This document shows, piece by piece, positions 8,168 through 17,462 of a stretch of 64,000 nt of DNA (position 1 is the stretch's first letter; each line of letters begins with the position of its first letter). Source of the stretch: Solobacterium sp. UBA3691 (GTDB taxonomy: Bacteria > Bacillota_I > Bacilli_A > Erysipelotrichales > Erysipelotrichaceae). The notes under the pieces are model-generated. The model saw only the letters and a program-made list of their open reading frames with translations, had not been told where the DNA came from and did no database searches. The DNA lies in contig DFIS01000076.1 of NCBI GenBank assembly GCA_002372175.1, forward strand, positions 1-64,000, given 5' to 3'. The translations under genes were made by a program, and so were the position numbers.

Positions 8168-8845
8168 ATGGCCAGATTACTGATAACGGATGATGAACCT
8201 AAGATCAGAGAGATGATCAGAAAGTATGCCGAACATGAAGGACATACGGTATTTGAGGCGGCTGACGGCATGGATGCCGTGGATAAATGCCGTACGGATA
8301 CATTTGATCTGATCATCATGGACGTGATGATGCCGAACCTGGATGGGTTTTCGGCCGTCAGAGAGATCCGCAGGGAAGATCCGCATGTACCGGTGATCAT
8401 GCTGACAGCACTGGGGCAGGAATACGATCGTCTTCACGGCTTTGATCTCGGTGTTGATGACTATGTTGTCAAACCGTTTTCCATCCGTGAACTGATGATG
8501 CGCATTCAGGCGATCCTGAAACGTACACAGGGGGTATCCGCCGGTTCCGAGCATCTGATCGTGGATACGATGGATATCGATCTCTCTGCACGTACGGTAA
8601 AGATCGACGGTGAAAGAGTCAGCCTGTCACCTAAAGAGTATGAACTGCTGGTCTATCTGGTAAAGAATGCCGGTATAGCGCTGACGAGGGAACAGATCCT
8701 GCAGACCGTATGGGGATATGATTTCTTCGGGGATGACAGGACACTGGATACCCACATCAAACTTCTGCGCAGGAATATCGGTGAATACAGCAGGTATATC
8801 GTGACCCTGCGGGGAGTGGGATATCGTTTTGAAAAAGAAGATTAG
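8168..8845 (+). CDS. OmpR/PhoB-family response regulator
   Basis: DNA-binding response regulator, 225 aa. Receiver domain residues 1-118: acidic pair D8/D9-type DDEP, phosphoacceptor D52 in IIMDVMMPN, Thr in MLTALGQ and Lys in VVKPFS. Winged-helix effector domain follows (LSPKEYELLVYL, VWGYDFFGDDRTLDTHIKLL, RGVGYRFE). CAGGAGCAAAAG precedes ATG 8168. Overlaps its partner kinase by 17 nt. Signal unknown. Confidence 0.95.
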   Translation: MARLLITDDEPKIREMIRKYAEHEGHTVFEAADGMDAVDKCRTDTFDLIIMDVMMPNLDGFSAVREIRREDPHVPVIMLTALGQEYDRLHGFDLGVDDYVVKPFSIRELMMRIQAILKRTQGVSAGSEHLIVDTMDIDLSARTVKIDGERVSLSPKEYELLVYLVKNAGIALTREQILQTVWGYDFFGDDRTLDTHIKLLRRNIGEYSRYIVTLRGVGYRFEKED

Positions 8846-10256
8846 TCTGAAATGGAAGATTGCCGGATATCTGAGTATATTTACGGCAGTGATGCTGCTG
8901 ATCATCGCTTTGCTGCAGACAAAACTGCTGGAGCCGATGTACAGACAGTCACGGATCGAAGCAGTGAAAGAGGCAGAACTGATCGTTGAAAACCGTCTGG
9001 ATGACGATGATGACGATCTGCTTACACTGATCTACCAGGTGGCAGAAGAACAGAACGTATGCATACGTGTTCTTGAAGACGGCAGTGATTTTACGACCGG
9101 AAACATGGGCTGCCGGCTGTACCGGATGAGTGAGCGTGAGGTATATACCGAACTGTCCAGAGCCGCATCCAACAATAACACCTACATGAATGTCAGTGAC
9201 CGTGCCGGGTTCTTTGAGGGTCCTTTATCGGATATCATGTATACCCGGATCATTGAAGATGACGATGATGAAGACATGACAGTGATCATGGTCAATGCTA
9301 CGATCTCTCCGCTTGATGCGGCTGTGGATACGCTTGCCAAACAGCTTCTGATCATTGCCGGAGCCATGGTTGCCGGAGTTCTGATCCTGGTCGCATTCCT
9401 GAACCGCAATGTCGCAAGACCTCTGACAAAGATCAATACGGCAGCACGTGAACTCTCGCATGGTGCATACGAAGCCGATCCTTCGGCAGATAAGTACAGA
9501 GAAGCAGAAGAGCTGAACAAGACTCTGACACAGGCTGCAGAGGATATACGCAAGGCAGATCAGGCGAAACGCGACCTGCTGGGGAATGTATCCCATGATC
9601 TGCGCACACCGTTAACGATGATCACCGGATACGGTGAGATGATGCGTGATCTTCCGGAAGAGAAAACAGATGAGAATCTGCAGGTCATCATCGATGAAGC
9701 AAACAGACTTTCTGTGCTTGTCAATGATCTGCTGGACCTCTCAAGACTGCAGGCAGGACGCATTGAACTGCATCCGGAAGCTTTTGATCTCTCGATGCTT
9801 GTCGAGGATGAACTGCGTAAATATGACGTATACAAGGTCAGAGACGGCTTCACGATCAGATCGGAGATCACCGATGATCTGCAGGTCATTGCCGACCGTC
9901 AGAGAATTGCACAGGTCATCAACAACTTTATGACCAATGCGATCAACTACTCCGGTGATACAAAAGAGATCACAGTCAGAGTTATACGACAGGATGATCT
10001 TGCCAGAGTGGAAGTCGAAGACCGCGGCAGGGGAATCGAACCGGAAAGACTGCCGGATATCTGGGACAGGTATTACAAGATTGACAGGGAACATGTACGC
10101 TTCAGTCAGGGCAGCGGTATCGGTCTTTCCATCGTCCGTGAGATTCTGGAACTGCATCAGGCAAAGTACGGTGTCAGCAGTAAGCCGGACGAAGGCTCAC
10201 TGTTCTGGTTCTGTCTGCCGCTAGTGAAAGAACAGCATCAAGTAGAAGGCAAATGA
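8829..10256 (+). CDS. Sensor histidine kinase, TTG start
   Basis: Membrane sensor kinase, 475 aa. Order: TM1 (about 10-30), extracytoplasmic domain with two aspartate runs (LDDDDDDLL and EDDDDEDM), TM2 (about 172-194), HAMP, DHp with H256 in SHDLRTPLT, and catalytic domain with N-box NNFMTNAINYS, G1 EDRGRGIEP and G2 GSGIGLSIV. The two acidic clusters could bind cations, an inference. TTG at 8829 is the only start that keeps the full TM1; GGGAGTGGGATAT lies upstream. The 3' end overlaps the convergent A24 peptidase by 36 nt. Confidence 0.93.
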   Translation: MKKKISLKWKIAGYLSIFTAVMLLIIALLQTKLLEPMYRQSRIEAVKEAELIVENRLDDDDDDLLTLIYQVAEEQNVCIRVLEDGSDFTTGNMGCRLYRMSEREVYTELSRAASNNNTYMNVSDRAGFFEGPLSDIMYTRIIEDDDDEDMTVIMVNATISPLDAAVDTLAKQLLIIAGAMVAGVLILVAFLNRNVARPLTKINTAARELSHGAYEADPSADKYREAEELNKTLTQAAEDIRKADQAKRDLLGNVSHDLRTPLTMITGYGEMMRDLPEEKTDENLQVIIDEANRLSVLVNDLLDLSRLQAGRIELHPEAFDLSMLVEDELRKYDVYKVRDGFTIRSEITDDLQVIADRQRIAQVINNFMTNAINYSGDTKEITVRVIRQDDLARVEVEDRGRGIEPERLPDIWDRYYKIDREHVRFSQGSGIGLSIVREILELHQAKYGVSSKPDEGSLFWFCLPLVKEQHQVEGK

Positions 10257-10751
10257 CAGATACGGTCCGAAACGAAGGATCGTATCTTTCTTTTTCTTCA
10301 TCATCTGGATGAACAGTGCAGAAACACTGGCGATCAGCAGGACCCACGTGATCCTGTCACCGTAAGCCGCAGACATGACCAGAAGCAGCTGTGTGTCTCC
10401 CCAGCCAAGATACTCCTTCACCGATGCAGGAACGGTCAGCAGCAGCGTAAACAGGATGCCGGAAAGGGACAGATGAAACGGATACGGAAGCAGACACAGG
10501 ATCCCGAGAATACTGACATACGGGATCTCACCGCAGCGTATATCCGTCACCGAGGCAAGATACAGATACGGAAGAAGCAGATATTCGGTGTCCTGCAGTT
10601 TTGCCGGCAGCAGAAGATGCAGTGCAAGCACACACATGACAGCCGCAAAGGGATGGACATCACTGGAGTTCCGGTGTGCATAGTACACGGAGTAGTATTC
10701 AGAGAGAACTGCCAGAAATATGTTGATTGTCAGAAGATATGTTTTCATCAT
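10221..10751 (-). CDS. A24-type prepilin-peptidase-like membrane protease
   Basis: Integral membrane protein of 176 aa with about six hydrophobic segments. The two aspartate motifs of family A24 are visible: SVTDIRCGEIPY (first Asp) and LGWGDTQLLLV (GxGD second Asp). It lacks the methyltransferase domain of PilD, matching short archaeal/Gram-positive forms. Such enzymes cleave type IV pilin-like leaders at the cytosolic membrane face. No pilin, ATPase or assembly gene is nearby, so its substrate is elsewhere. Start is either of two adjacent ATGs (10751 or 10748). Confidence 0.75.
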   Translation of the reverse strand: MMKTYLLTINIFLAVLSEYYSVYYAHRNSSDVHPFAAVMCVLALHLLLPAKLQDTEYLLLPYLYLASVTDIRCGEIPYVSILGILCLLPYPFHLSLSGILFTLLLTVPASVKEYLGWGDTQLLLVMSAAYGDRITWVLLIASVSALFIQMMKKKKDTILRFGPYLSFAFYLMLFFH

Positions 10752-10791
10752 CTCTTATATTTGACGTATCTGTGCGATTCCCCCAAAAAGG

Positions 10792-10819
10792 TTGTCTTAT
10801 GATGTAAAAGTGGTATTAT
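10792..10819 (+). promoter_or_regulatory. Promoter of the TSCPD gene
   Basis: TTGTCT (10792-10797), 16-nt spacer, TGGTATTAT with extended -10 (hexamer 10814-10819). Start would be near 10826, giving a ~20-nt leader with GGAGG. Confidence 0.7.
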
Positions 10820-10845
10820 ATAGAAGTTTAACGGAGGCAGTAAAA

Positions 10846-11103
10846 ATGTCAGAAAGATATGAATACAGACCTGCCGGTGTATGCTCAAACAAGATGGTAT
10901 TTGAGCTGGACGGCACAAAGATCAACAGCTGCACGATCACAGGCGGATGCCCGGGTAACTCGATCGGTGTTGCTAAACTGATCCAGGGGAAGGATATTGA
11001 TGAAGTTATTTCCTTACTCGAAGGAACCAGATGCGGAAGAAAGATGACTTCCTGTCCCGATCAGATTGCCAAAGCACTGAAGAACTACAAAGCCAGCCGT
11101 TAA
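10846..11103 (+). CDS. TSCPD domain protein
   Basis: Small 85-aa protein made almost only of a TSCPD domain (GRKMTSCPDQIAKAL near the C-terminus), with additional cysteines in CSNKM, CTITGGCPGN and RCG. The same domain occurs at the C-terminus of some ribonucleotide reductases, where it may bind metal. Stand-alone copies have no assigned function. ATG 10846 was chosen because GGAGG lies 9 nt upstream and the promoter starts between it and the upstream in-frame ATG. Confidence 0.8.
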   Translation: MSERYEYRPAGVCSNKMVFELDGTKINSCTITGGCPGNSIGVAKLIQGKDIDEVISLLEGTRCGRKMTSCPDQIAKALKNYKASR

Positions 11104-11120
11104 TTGAACTGGCTTTTTTA
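11089..11120 (+). terminator. Terminator overlapping the TSCPD stop codon
   Basis: Stem AAAGCCAG (11089-11096) with CTGGCTTT (11109-11116), then TTTT. The TAA stop (11101-11103) lies in the loop. Confidence 0.8.
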
Positions 11121-11130
11121 TGGATAGAAT

Positions 11131-12924
11131 ATGACAAAACAGCAGTTTATACGAAAGTATTTAAAAGGAAATTACGGATGGATGGCGCTGATGATCTTCT
11201 TCGCTGTTTTTGCCGTATTCCTGAACCTGCTTTCGCCGCTCGTGTTCAGTTATTTCATTGACTATGTGATCGATCTGAAACCGATAGAGAATCCGCTTAC
11301 TGCTGCTGTTTTTGATCTGCTGGGCGGTACGGCTTATCTGCGTCAGCATCTGTGGATCGGCGGTCTACTTGTCATATGTATCTATGCTCTGCAGTCATTA
11401 TCTCTGTTTCTGCGCAGTTATCTCAGCGGCAAGGTCTCTGAAGACATGGTCTACAGACTGCGCAATGATCTCTACAGACATCTGCAGAGACTTCCGTACA
11501 GTTATCATGTACAGTCCAAGAGCGGTGAACTGATCCAGAAATGCACCAGTGATGTCGATACGATCCGCAGGGTCTTCGGCAATCAGCTGCAGCAGATGAT
11601 CCGCTCGGTATGCATCGTCATCATCGCCTGTGTGATCCTGTTCCGCATCAATGCGTCCCTGGCCTGGAAAGCCATGATCCTGATGCCGGTGCTGTTTCTG
11701 TATGCTTATTACTTTTACAAGCGTAACCAGAAGGCATTTCTTGATTCTGATGAATCGGAAGCCAGGCTGACCGCGGCCGTACAGGAAAACCTCTCCGGGA
11801 TCCGTGTCGTCAAGGCCTTCGGCAGAGAAGCATACGAGATCGAACGTTTTGAAAAACATAACGATGAGTACAGAGATCTGACGTTCCGCATGCTGAAGCT
11901 GCTTGGCAGATACTGGTCCAGTTCGGATGTCATCAGTATGATGCAGACGCTGATCGTTGTCTTTGCCGGTATCTTTGAGGCAAGAAGAGGCAATCTTACC
12001 GTCGGTAACTTCTTTGTATTTGTTAATTATGAGGGCATGATCCTGTGGCCTCTTCGTCAGCTTGGCAGGATCCTTGCGGACTTCGGCAAGAGCAGTGTCT
12101 CGATGGACCGTCTGATCGACATTTTCAACGCTAAAGAAGAAGATCTGGAAAGCGGGGAAAAGCCGGAGATCCGCGGTGAGATCGACTTTGATCATGTTTC
12201 GTTCCGCTATGATGACGGCAATACCAATGTATTGGAGGATATCACTCTGCATATCGATCCCGGAGATACCGTAGCAATCATCGGTCCTACAGGTTCCGGC
12301 AAGTCTTCGCTCGTGCATCTGCTTTCGGCATTATATGATTATACGTCCGGCAGTATCCGCATAGACGGACATGAACTGCGGACGATCAATAAAGAATATC
12401 TGCGTAAGAATGTCGGTATCGTTCTGCAGGAGCCGTTTCTTTTCTCACGCTCTATCTACGAGAACATACACCTGAACAATACGTCCGCGAAGCAGCGTGA
12501 TGTTGAACGTGCCGCATCCATTGCTTCTGTGCACAGGGTGATCACGGAATTCGATCAGGGCTATGATACGATGGTCGGCGAACGCGGTGTGACGCTGTCC
12601 GGCGGACAGAAGCAGAGGATCGCCATTGCCAGAACGATCCTGAACAACAACCGCATCCTGATCTTTGATGATTCGCTCTCTGCCGTGGATACGGAGACAG
12701 ATGCCGAGATCCGCCGCAGTATAGCTAATCTGAACGGCATGATGACGACGATCATCATCACCCAGCGTGTAAACAGTGCACAGGATGCCGACCGTATCTT
12801 CGTGCTTGAGGACGGACGTATTACACAGCAGGGAACCCATCAGGAACTGATAAAACAGGAAGGTCTGTACAAGCGTATCTATGAGATACAGTCTTCCTAT
12901 GTGAAAGGCGGTGAGCAGGCATGA
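11131..12924 (+). CDS. Heterodimeric ABC exporter, degenerate-site subunit
   Basis: ABC exporter half-transporter, 597 aa: six-TM domain (about 15-310), then nucleotide-binding domain. Walker A GPTGSGKSS, intact signature LSGGQKQR, and Walker B ILIFDDSLSAVD in which the catalytic Glu is Asp. With the partner's changed signature this gives one degenerate and one consensus ATP site, as in BmrCD/LmrCD-type multidrug exporters. Substrate unknown. ATG 11131 has no clear ribosome binding site; a TAGAAT abuts it, and the initiation mode is unclear. Confidence 0.9.
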   Translation: MTKQQFIRKYLKGNYGWMALMIFFAVFAVFLNLLSPLVFSYFIDYVIDLKPIENPLTAAVFDLLGGTAYLRQHLWIGGLLVICIYALQSLSLFLRSYLSGKVSEDMVYRLRNDLYRHLQRLPYSYHVQSKSGELIQKCTSDVDTIRRVFGNQLQQMIRSVCIVIIACVILFRINASLAWKAMILMPVLFLYAYYFYKRNQKAFLDSDESEARLTAAVQENLSGIRVVKAFGREAYEIERFEKHNDEYRDLTFRMLKLLGRYWSSSDVISMMQTLIVVFAGIFEARRGNLTVGNFFVFVNYEGMILWPLRQLGRILADFGKSSVSMDRLIDIFNAKEEDLESGEKPEIRGEIDFDHVSFRYDDGNTNVLEDITLHIDPGDTVAIIGPTGSGKSSLVHLLSALYDYTSGSIRIDGHELRTINKEYLRKNVGIVLQEPFLFSRSIYENIHLNNTSAKQRDVERAASIASVHRVITEFDQGYDTMVGERGVTLSGGQKQRIAIARTILNNNRILIFDDSLSAVDTETDAEIRRSIANLNGMMTTIIITQRVNSAQDADRIFVLEDGRITQQGTHQELIKQEGLYKRIYEIQSSYVKGGEQA

Positions 12925-14774
12925 CCGTCACAAGATTTCAGGAAAAGACATATAACACGGATTCACTGGATCTGAAGCTCTGGCGAAGGATCCTGGGTCT
13001 GCTGACCAACCAGAAGAAACGACTGATACGGATCGGTCTTTTGAATGCGTTTATCGCGGTCTTTGATGTTGCAATTCCGTATATGAACAAGATCGCCATC
13101 GATACCTTTGCCACAGGAGGAGGCACCGATACACAGCTGAAGATCTTTGCATGTGTCTTCCTCTGCGGTGTTCTGCTGCAGGCAAGTCTTGTCTATCTGT
13201 ACTTTCTGCAGGCAGGGCATATGGAAATGGATACCGCACATGAACTGCGTTCACGTCTCTTTTCCAAACTGCAGTCATTATCATACTCGTTTTTTGATGT
13301 GACACCTGCAGGATGGCTGTTATCCCGCATCACCGGTGATGTATCAAGACTTGCCGAGATCCTGTCCTGGTCATTGATGGACTGTGCCTGGGGTATCAGT
13401 ACGATGATCGGTGCAACAGTCGTCATGCTGGTGACGAACTGGCGGCTTGCACTGCTGGTCTTTGCGGTCGTTCCTGTGCTGGCCTGGATCGCCAGATACT
13501 TTAATATCCGTATTCTGAAGAATTACAGAGATGTGCGCAGGATCAACTCAAAGATCACAAATGGTTTCAGTGAAGGCATCAGCGGTGCCCAGACGACCAA
13601 GACACTGGTTCTTGAAGATCTGAACTTCCGGGAATTTGAAGGGGATACCGGCGAGATGCGCAGAGCATCCATCAAGGCTGTATCGATGTCTGCACTTCTG
13701 TATCCGCTGGTCATGCTGATGAGTTCGTTCTCGATTGCCGCTATCCTGATCTACGGAGGTCACCGTATCCTGCTGAATGTGCTGCAGTTTGGTACGGTCG
13801 TCATGTTTACACAGTATGCCCAGCAGTTCTTCGATCCGCTGAACCAGATCGCCAGTATTGCGGCAGAGCTGCAGATGGCACAGGCCAGTGCTGAGCGTAT
13901 TCTCTGGCTGCTTGATGAGGAGCCGAAGATCACAGATACACCGGAAGTCATTGAAAAATACGGTACGGAACTTGCCCCGAAGACAGAGAACTACGAACCA
14001 ATCGAAGGAAATATCGAATTTGATCATGTCAGCTTCCACTATATCGAAGGGGAAGAGGTCCTGAATGATTTCAGTCTCTCGGTCAAGGCCGGAGAGACGG
14101 TTGCTCTGGTTGGTGAGACAGGATCCGGAAAGAGTACGATCGTCAATCTTCTCTGCCGCTTCTATGAGCCGACCGAAGGCGAGATCAGGATCGACGGTAC
14201 AGAGTACCGGAAGCGGTCGATCGGCTGGCTGCATGCCAATCTTGGCTATGTCCTGCAGTCTCCGCATCTTTTCAGCGACAGTGTTAAAGAGAATATCCGT
14301 TTCGGAAGACTTGATGCGACAGATGAAGAGATCGTCGAAGCCTGTAAACTGGTCAATGCCGATACGTTTATCAGGGAACTGGAAAACGGCTATGATACGG
14401 ATGTAGGAGAGGGCGGCGGACGTCTTTCGACCGGTCAGAAACAGCTGATCAGCTTTGCCAGAGCTGTGATCGCCGATCCCCGTATATTTATCCTGGATGA
14501 AGCAACCTCGTCGGTAGATACGGAAACGGAACAGATCATTCAGGATACGATCGAACATGTAATGCAGGGACGCACAAGCTTCATCGTTGCGCATCGTTTG
14601 TCAACGATCGTAAATGCAGATAAAATAATAGTGATCCGCAGCGGTGTGATCCGTGAACAGGGAACACATCAGGAACTGATGGCGCTGAAAGGTTACTACT
14701 ACAGACTGTATACAAATCAGTTTAATGAGAAACTTGAAGCAGGCATCATGGGTGTACGCAAAAGTGAGGAATAA
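12921..14774 (+). CDS. Heterodimeric ABC exporter, consensus-site subunit
   Basis: Partner half-transporter, 617 aa, overlapping the previous gene by ATGA. Six TM segments (about 35-330) precede an NBD with Walker A GETGSGKST, Walker B FILDEATSSVD with the catalytic Glu, and signature LSTGQKQ (second Gly changed to Thr). Its Glu pairs with the intact LSGGQ of the partner to form the hydrolytic site. A C-terminal ~20-residue extension follows the H-loop (AHRLST). Located in the membrane; probably exports drugs, peptides or lipids. Confidence 0.92.
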   Translation: MTVTRFQEKTYNTDSLDLKLWRRILGLLTNQKKRLIRIGLLNAFIAVFDVAIPYMNKIAIDTFATGGGTDTQLKIFACVFLCGVLLQASLVYLYFLQAGHMEMDTAHELRSRLFSKLQSLSYSFFDVTPAGWLLSRITGDVSRLAEILSWSLMDCAWGISTMIGATVVMLVTNWRLALLVFAVVPVLAWIARYFNIRILKNYRDVRRINSKITNGFSEGISGAQTTKTLVLEDLNFREFEGDTGEMRRASIKAVSMSALLYPLVMLMSSFSIAAILIYGGHRILLNVLQFGTVVMFTQYAQQFFDPLNQIASIAAELQMAQASAERILWLLDEEPKITDTPEVIEKYGTELAPKTENYEPIEGNIEFDHVSFHYIEGEEVLNDFSLSVKAGETVALVGETGSGKSTIVNLLCRFYEPTEGEIRIDGTEYRKRSIGWLHANLGYVLQSPHLFSDSVKENIRFGRLDATDEEIVEACKLVNADTFIRELENGYDTDVGEGGGRLSTGQKQLISFARAVIADPRIFILDEATSSVDTETEQIIQDTIEHVMQGRTSFIVAHRLSTIVNADKIIVIRSGVIREQGTHQELMALKGYYYRLYTNQFNEKLEAGIMGVRKSEE

Positions 14775-15230
14775 ATGTATATAGCACTGATGATACTGGT
14801 CGTCGTGGTCGATCAGCTGACAAAATATATCGTACAGGCAAGACTTCCGCTATACGGGGCGATCGAAGTGATCCCGGGATTCTTCAGCCTGACATATGTG
14901 CATAATACGGGTGCAGCCTGGAGTATCCTGTCCGGGCAGCAGCTCTTTCTGATCCTTGTATCACTTGTGGAGATGGCGGTTCTTACCTGGTTTCTCATCA
15001 AGTATATGAAGGAGAAGAATACGATCTACTGTGTTGCCCTGAGTCTGATGCTTGGCGGAGCAATCGGCAATCTGATCGACAGAGTAACACTGCACTATGT
15101 AAGAGATTTTCTGGATTTCATTATCTTCGGATATGACTTTCCTGTATTTAATGTGGCGGATTCGGCACTGTGCATCGGTGTCGGCATCCTGTTTCTGGCG
15201 ATGATCCTGGAAGAGAAGAAACATGCGTGA
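14775..15230 (+). CDS. lspA: Lipoprotein signal peptidase II
   Basis: Aspartyl membrane protease that removes the signal peptide of prelipoproteins; 151 aa, four TM segments. Conserved blocks: VVVDQLTKY, VHNTGAAWS, GNLIDRV (first catalytic Asp) and FNVADSALCIG (second catalytic Asp), with VRDFLDF between. It starts directly after the ABC stop codon, using GAGGAATAA as binding site, and overlaps rluD by 8 nt. Several lipoproteins in this window are its likely substrates. Confidence 0.96.
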   Translation: MYIALMILVVVVDQLTKYIVQARLPLYGAIEVIPGFFSLTYVHNTGAAWSILSGQQLFLILVSLVEMAVLTWFLIKYMKEKNTIYCVALSLMLGGAIGNLIDRVTLHYVRDFLDFIIFGYDFPVFNVADSALCIGVGILFLAMILEEKKHA

Positions 15231-16134
15231 AGAGAAAATGATCTGTGAAACAGAGGGAATACGTCTTGACCGGTTTGTCAGTGAACAGCTGGATCTTTCG
15301 CGTTCCCGTATTCAGCAATTGATCGATGACGGACAGATCCTGGTGAACGGGAAAACCGTAAAAAGCAGCTACAAGGTGGAAACGGGTGATGAGATCACTG
15401 CTCTTATCCCGGATGCCCAGGAGATCGATCTTACCCCGGAGGATATTCCTCTGGATATTCTTTATGAAGATTCCGATATCATCGTGATCAATAAACCCAA
15501 GGGACTGATCGTTCATCCGGCTCCCGGTGTATATTCAGGAACCCTGGTCAATGCGCTGCTGTACCATTGCAAGGATCTTTCCGGCATCAACGGTGAGATC
15601 AGACCCGGTATCGTGCACCGTATCGACAAGGATACGACAGGCTGTCTTGTGGCATGCAAGAATGATTTTGCGCATGAGGCGATCGCCGCACAGCTTGCGG
15701 ACAAGACCTGTTCACGCAGATATATGGCTCTTGTCATGGGCAGTCTTGAACATGATGATCTTTATATCAGTGCCCCGATCGGCAGAGACCCGAAAGACCG
15801 TCAGCGCATGAAGGTCACGGAAAAGAACTCACGGGAGGCACAGACGCGTGTACATGTCGTGGAGCGTTTCCGTACACATACACTTGTTGAGTGTTCGCTG
15901 GAAACCGGGCGTACACACCAGATCCGTGTGCACATGAAGTATATCGGTCACCCTGTTGTCGGAGATCTGAAATACGGCCGTAAATGCAGGGAAATGGATA
16001 CGCAGGGGCAGGTTCTGCATGCGTTTGAACTGACCCTTGTACACCCGCGTACAAAAGAAAAGATGGTCTTTCATGCGCCGCTGCCTGCGTATTTTGAAAA
16101 ACTGCTTGAGATTTACCGGAAAGAGGATCAATGA
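15223..16134 (+). CDS. rluD: RluD-family 23S rRNA pseudouridine synthase
   Basis: RluA/RluD-type pseudouridine synthase, 303 aa. N-terminal S4 RNA-binding domain (LDRFVSEQLDLSRSRIQQLI) and catalytic core with HRIDKDTTG (catalytic Asp), INKPKGLIVHPAPG and GRTHQIRVHM. The lspA-rluD order is common in Bacillota. ATG 15223 overlaps lspA; a second ATG five codons on is possible. The exact target uridines cannot be told from sequence. Confidence 0.93.
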   Translation: MREEKMICETEGIRLDRFVSEQLDLSRSRIQQLIDDGQILVNGKTVKSSYKVETGDEITALIPDAQEIDLTPEDIPLDILYEDSDIIVINKPKGLIVHPAPGVYSGTLVNALLYHCKDLSGINGEIRPGIVHRIDKDTTGCLVACKNDFAHEAIAAQLADKTCSRRYMALVMGSLEHDDLYISAPIGRDPKDRQRMKVTEKNSREAQTRVHVVERFRTHTLVECSLETGRTHQIRVHMKYIGHPVVGDLKYGRKCREMDTQGQVLHAFELTLVHPRTKEKMVFHAPLPAYFEKLLEIYRKEDQ

Positions 16135-16937
16135 AAAGAAGACAGAAAACACCGGTGACGACAGGACTGATCGTGATCTGTGTGCTGGTCTGGCTGGGCG
16201 TTAACTTCCTGCCGATGGGTGAGCTTACAGAAGCATCACGGGCGATCCTTTTCGGTGCGTATTATAAGATCCTGATCTGTTCCGGAGAATGGTGGCGCCT
16301 GCTTACCGTAGGCTTTGTGCATTCTTCGTACTGGCATCTGTTGATGAACATGTACAGTCTGCATAATCTCGGCAGGATCCTGGAGATACGCTATGGCATT
16401 CTCAGGTATCTGACGGTATTGTTTGTCAGTGTGATCGGCGGTTCTCTCTTTATGTTTGTCATGGAAGGGAATACGGTAGGTGTAGGTCTTTCCGGAGGTC
16501 TTTACGGACTGATGGCCTCACTGATCATCACTCTGGTTAAAAACGGATCCTGGAAACATCCTGTCCTACGTGCATATCTCCTGCAGATCATTACGATCAA
16601 CCTGCTGATCAATTTTGCGCCGGGCATAGCTTATACAGCACATCTCGGCGGGTTCCTGACCGGGGCTTTACTGACAGTGATCCTGGACCGCCAGGAGAGC
16701 TTTACAGGGGTCAGAATCCATGGTCTGATCGCCGGTATGATCCTGATCGGTGTACTGATCTGGCGCATACCGCAGTCGACGTATATACGCAGGGATGAGC
16801 GGTATCTTGGCACCGACAGTGATATACTCATGTTCTACAGGGATCACGGACTTGAAAACCATGCGGTGAAGCTGGCAAAGAAGATCGACAGTCAGTATGA
16901 TACAATTTATCTTGAAGAGATACTGAAGGAGGGTTAA
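16131..16937 (+). CDS. Rhomboid intramembrane serine protease
   Basis: Six- to seven-TM protease, 268 aa. Catalytic Ser in GVGLSGGLYGL (GxSG) and catalytic His in TAHLGGFLTGALL; the N-terminal HSSYWHLLMNMYSL is the usual HxxxN region. A soluble C-terminal tail of ~50 residues follows the last TM. It would cleave TM segments of unknown substrates. ATG overlaps the rluD stop; comEB follows immediately. Confidence 0.92.
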   Translation: MKRRQKTPVTTGLIVICVLVWLGVNFLPMGELTEASRAILFGAYYKILICSGEWWRLLTVGFVHSSYWHLLMNMYSLHNLGRILEIRYGILRYLTVLFVSVIGGSLFMFVMEGNTVGVGLSGGLYGLMASLIITLVKNGSWKHPVLRAYLLQIITINLLINFAPGIAYTAHLGGFLTGALLTVILDRQESFTGVRIHGLIAGMILIGVLIWRIPQSTYIRRDERYLGTDSDILMFYRDHGLENHAVKLAKKIDSQYDTIYLEEILKEG

Positions 16938-17432
16938 ATGCCTAAACGTGAGAATACATTAAGCTGGGATGAATACTTCATGGGTCTTGCCCATCTTTCC
17001 GCACTGCGTTCCAAGGATCCCAGTACACAGGTTGGCGCTGCGATCGTAGATGAGAATCACAGGGTAGTATCCGTAGGCTATAACGGCTTTCCCAAAGGGT
17101 GCGATGATGATGAGTTCCCGTGGGACAGAGAAGGCGGCATGCTGGTGACGAAGTATGCCTATGTTGTGCATGCGGAACTGAATGCGATCCTGAACAGTCC
17201 CCGCAGTGTCAACGGATGTACATTATACGTATCGCTGTTTCCGTGCAATGAATGCGCCAAGGCGATCATTCAGGCAGGTATCAAGAAGATCGTGTATGAG
17301 TCTGACAAATACGCCGAGACGGAAGCAATCTACGCCAGCAAGCGTATGTTACAGGCAGCCGGTGTAGAGATGGTCAGGATCGAAAATACGATCTCCCTGC
17401 ATGTAGAGAAAATACCCAATACGACAAAATAG
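16938..17432 (+). CDS. comEB: dCMP deaminase / ComEB-type zinc deaminase
   Basis: Zinc cytidine/deoxycytidylate deaminase, 164 aa. Zinc ligands and proton shuttle are in VVHAELNAIL (HAE) and LFPCNECAKAI (PCxxC). The DPSTQVGAAIVD block at the N-terminus is typical of dCMP deaminases. It would convert dCMP to dUMP in the cytosol. AAGGAGGG lies upstream; last gene of the ABC-lspA-rluD-rhomboid run, ending in a shared terminator. Confidence 0.92.
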   Translation: MPKRENTLSWDEYFMGLAHLSALRSKDPSTQVGAAIVDENHRVVSVGYNGFPKGCDDDEFPWDREGGMLVTKYAYVVHAELNAILNSPRSVNGCTLYVSLFPCNECAKAIIQAGIKKIVYESDKYAETEAIYASKRMLQAAGVEMVRIENTISLHVEKIPNTTK

Positions 17433-17462
17433 ATCGAAGTCAGAGCTTCGATCTTATTTTTT
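17431..17462. terminator. Bidirectional terminator between comEB and rnhC
   Basis: AGATCGAAG (17431-17439), loop TCAGAG, CTTCGATCT (17446-17454), then TATTTTTT on the plus strand. It overlaps the comEB stop and lies at the 3' end of rnhC. Confidence 0.75.
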
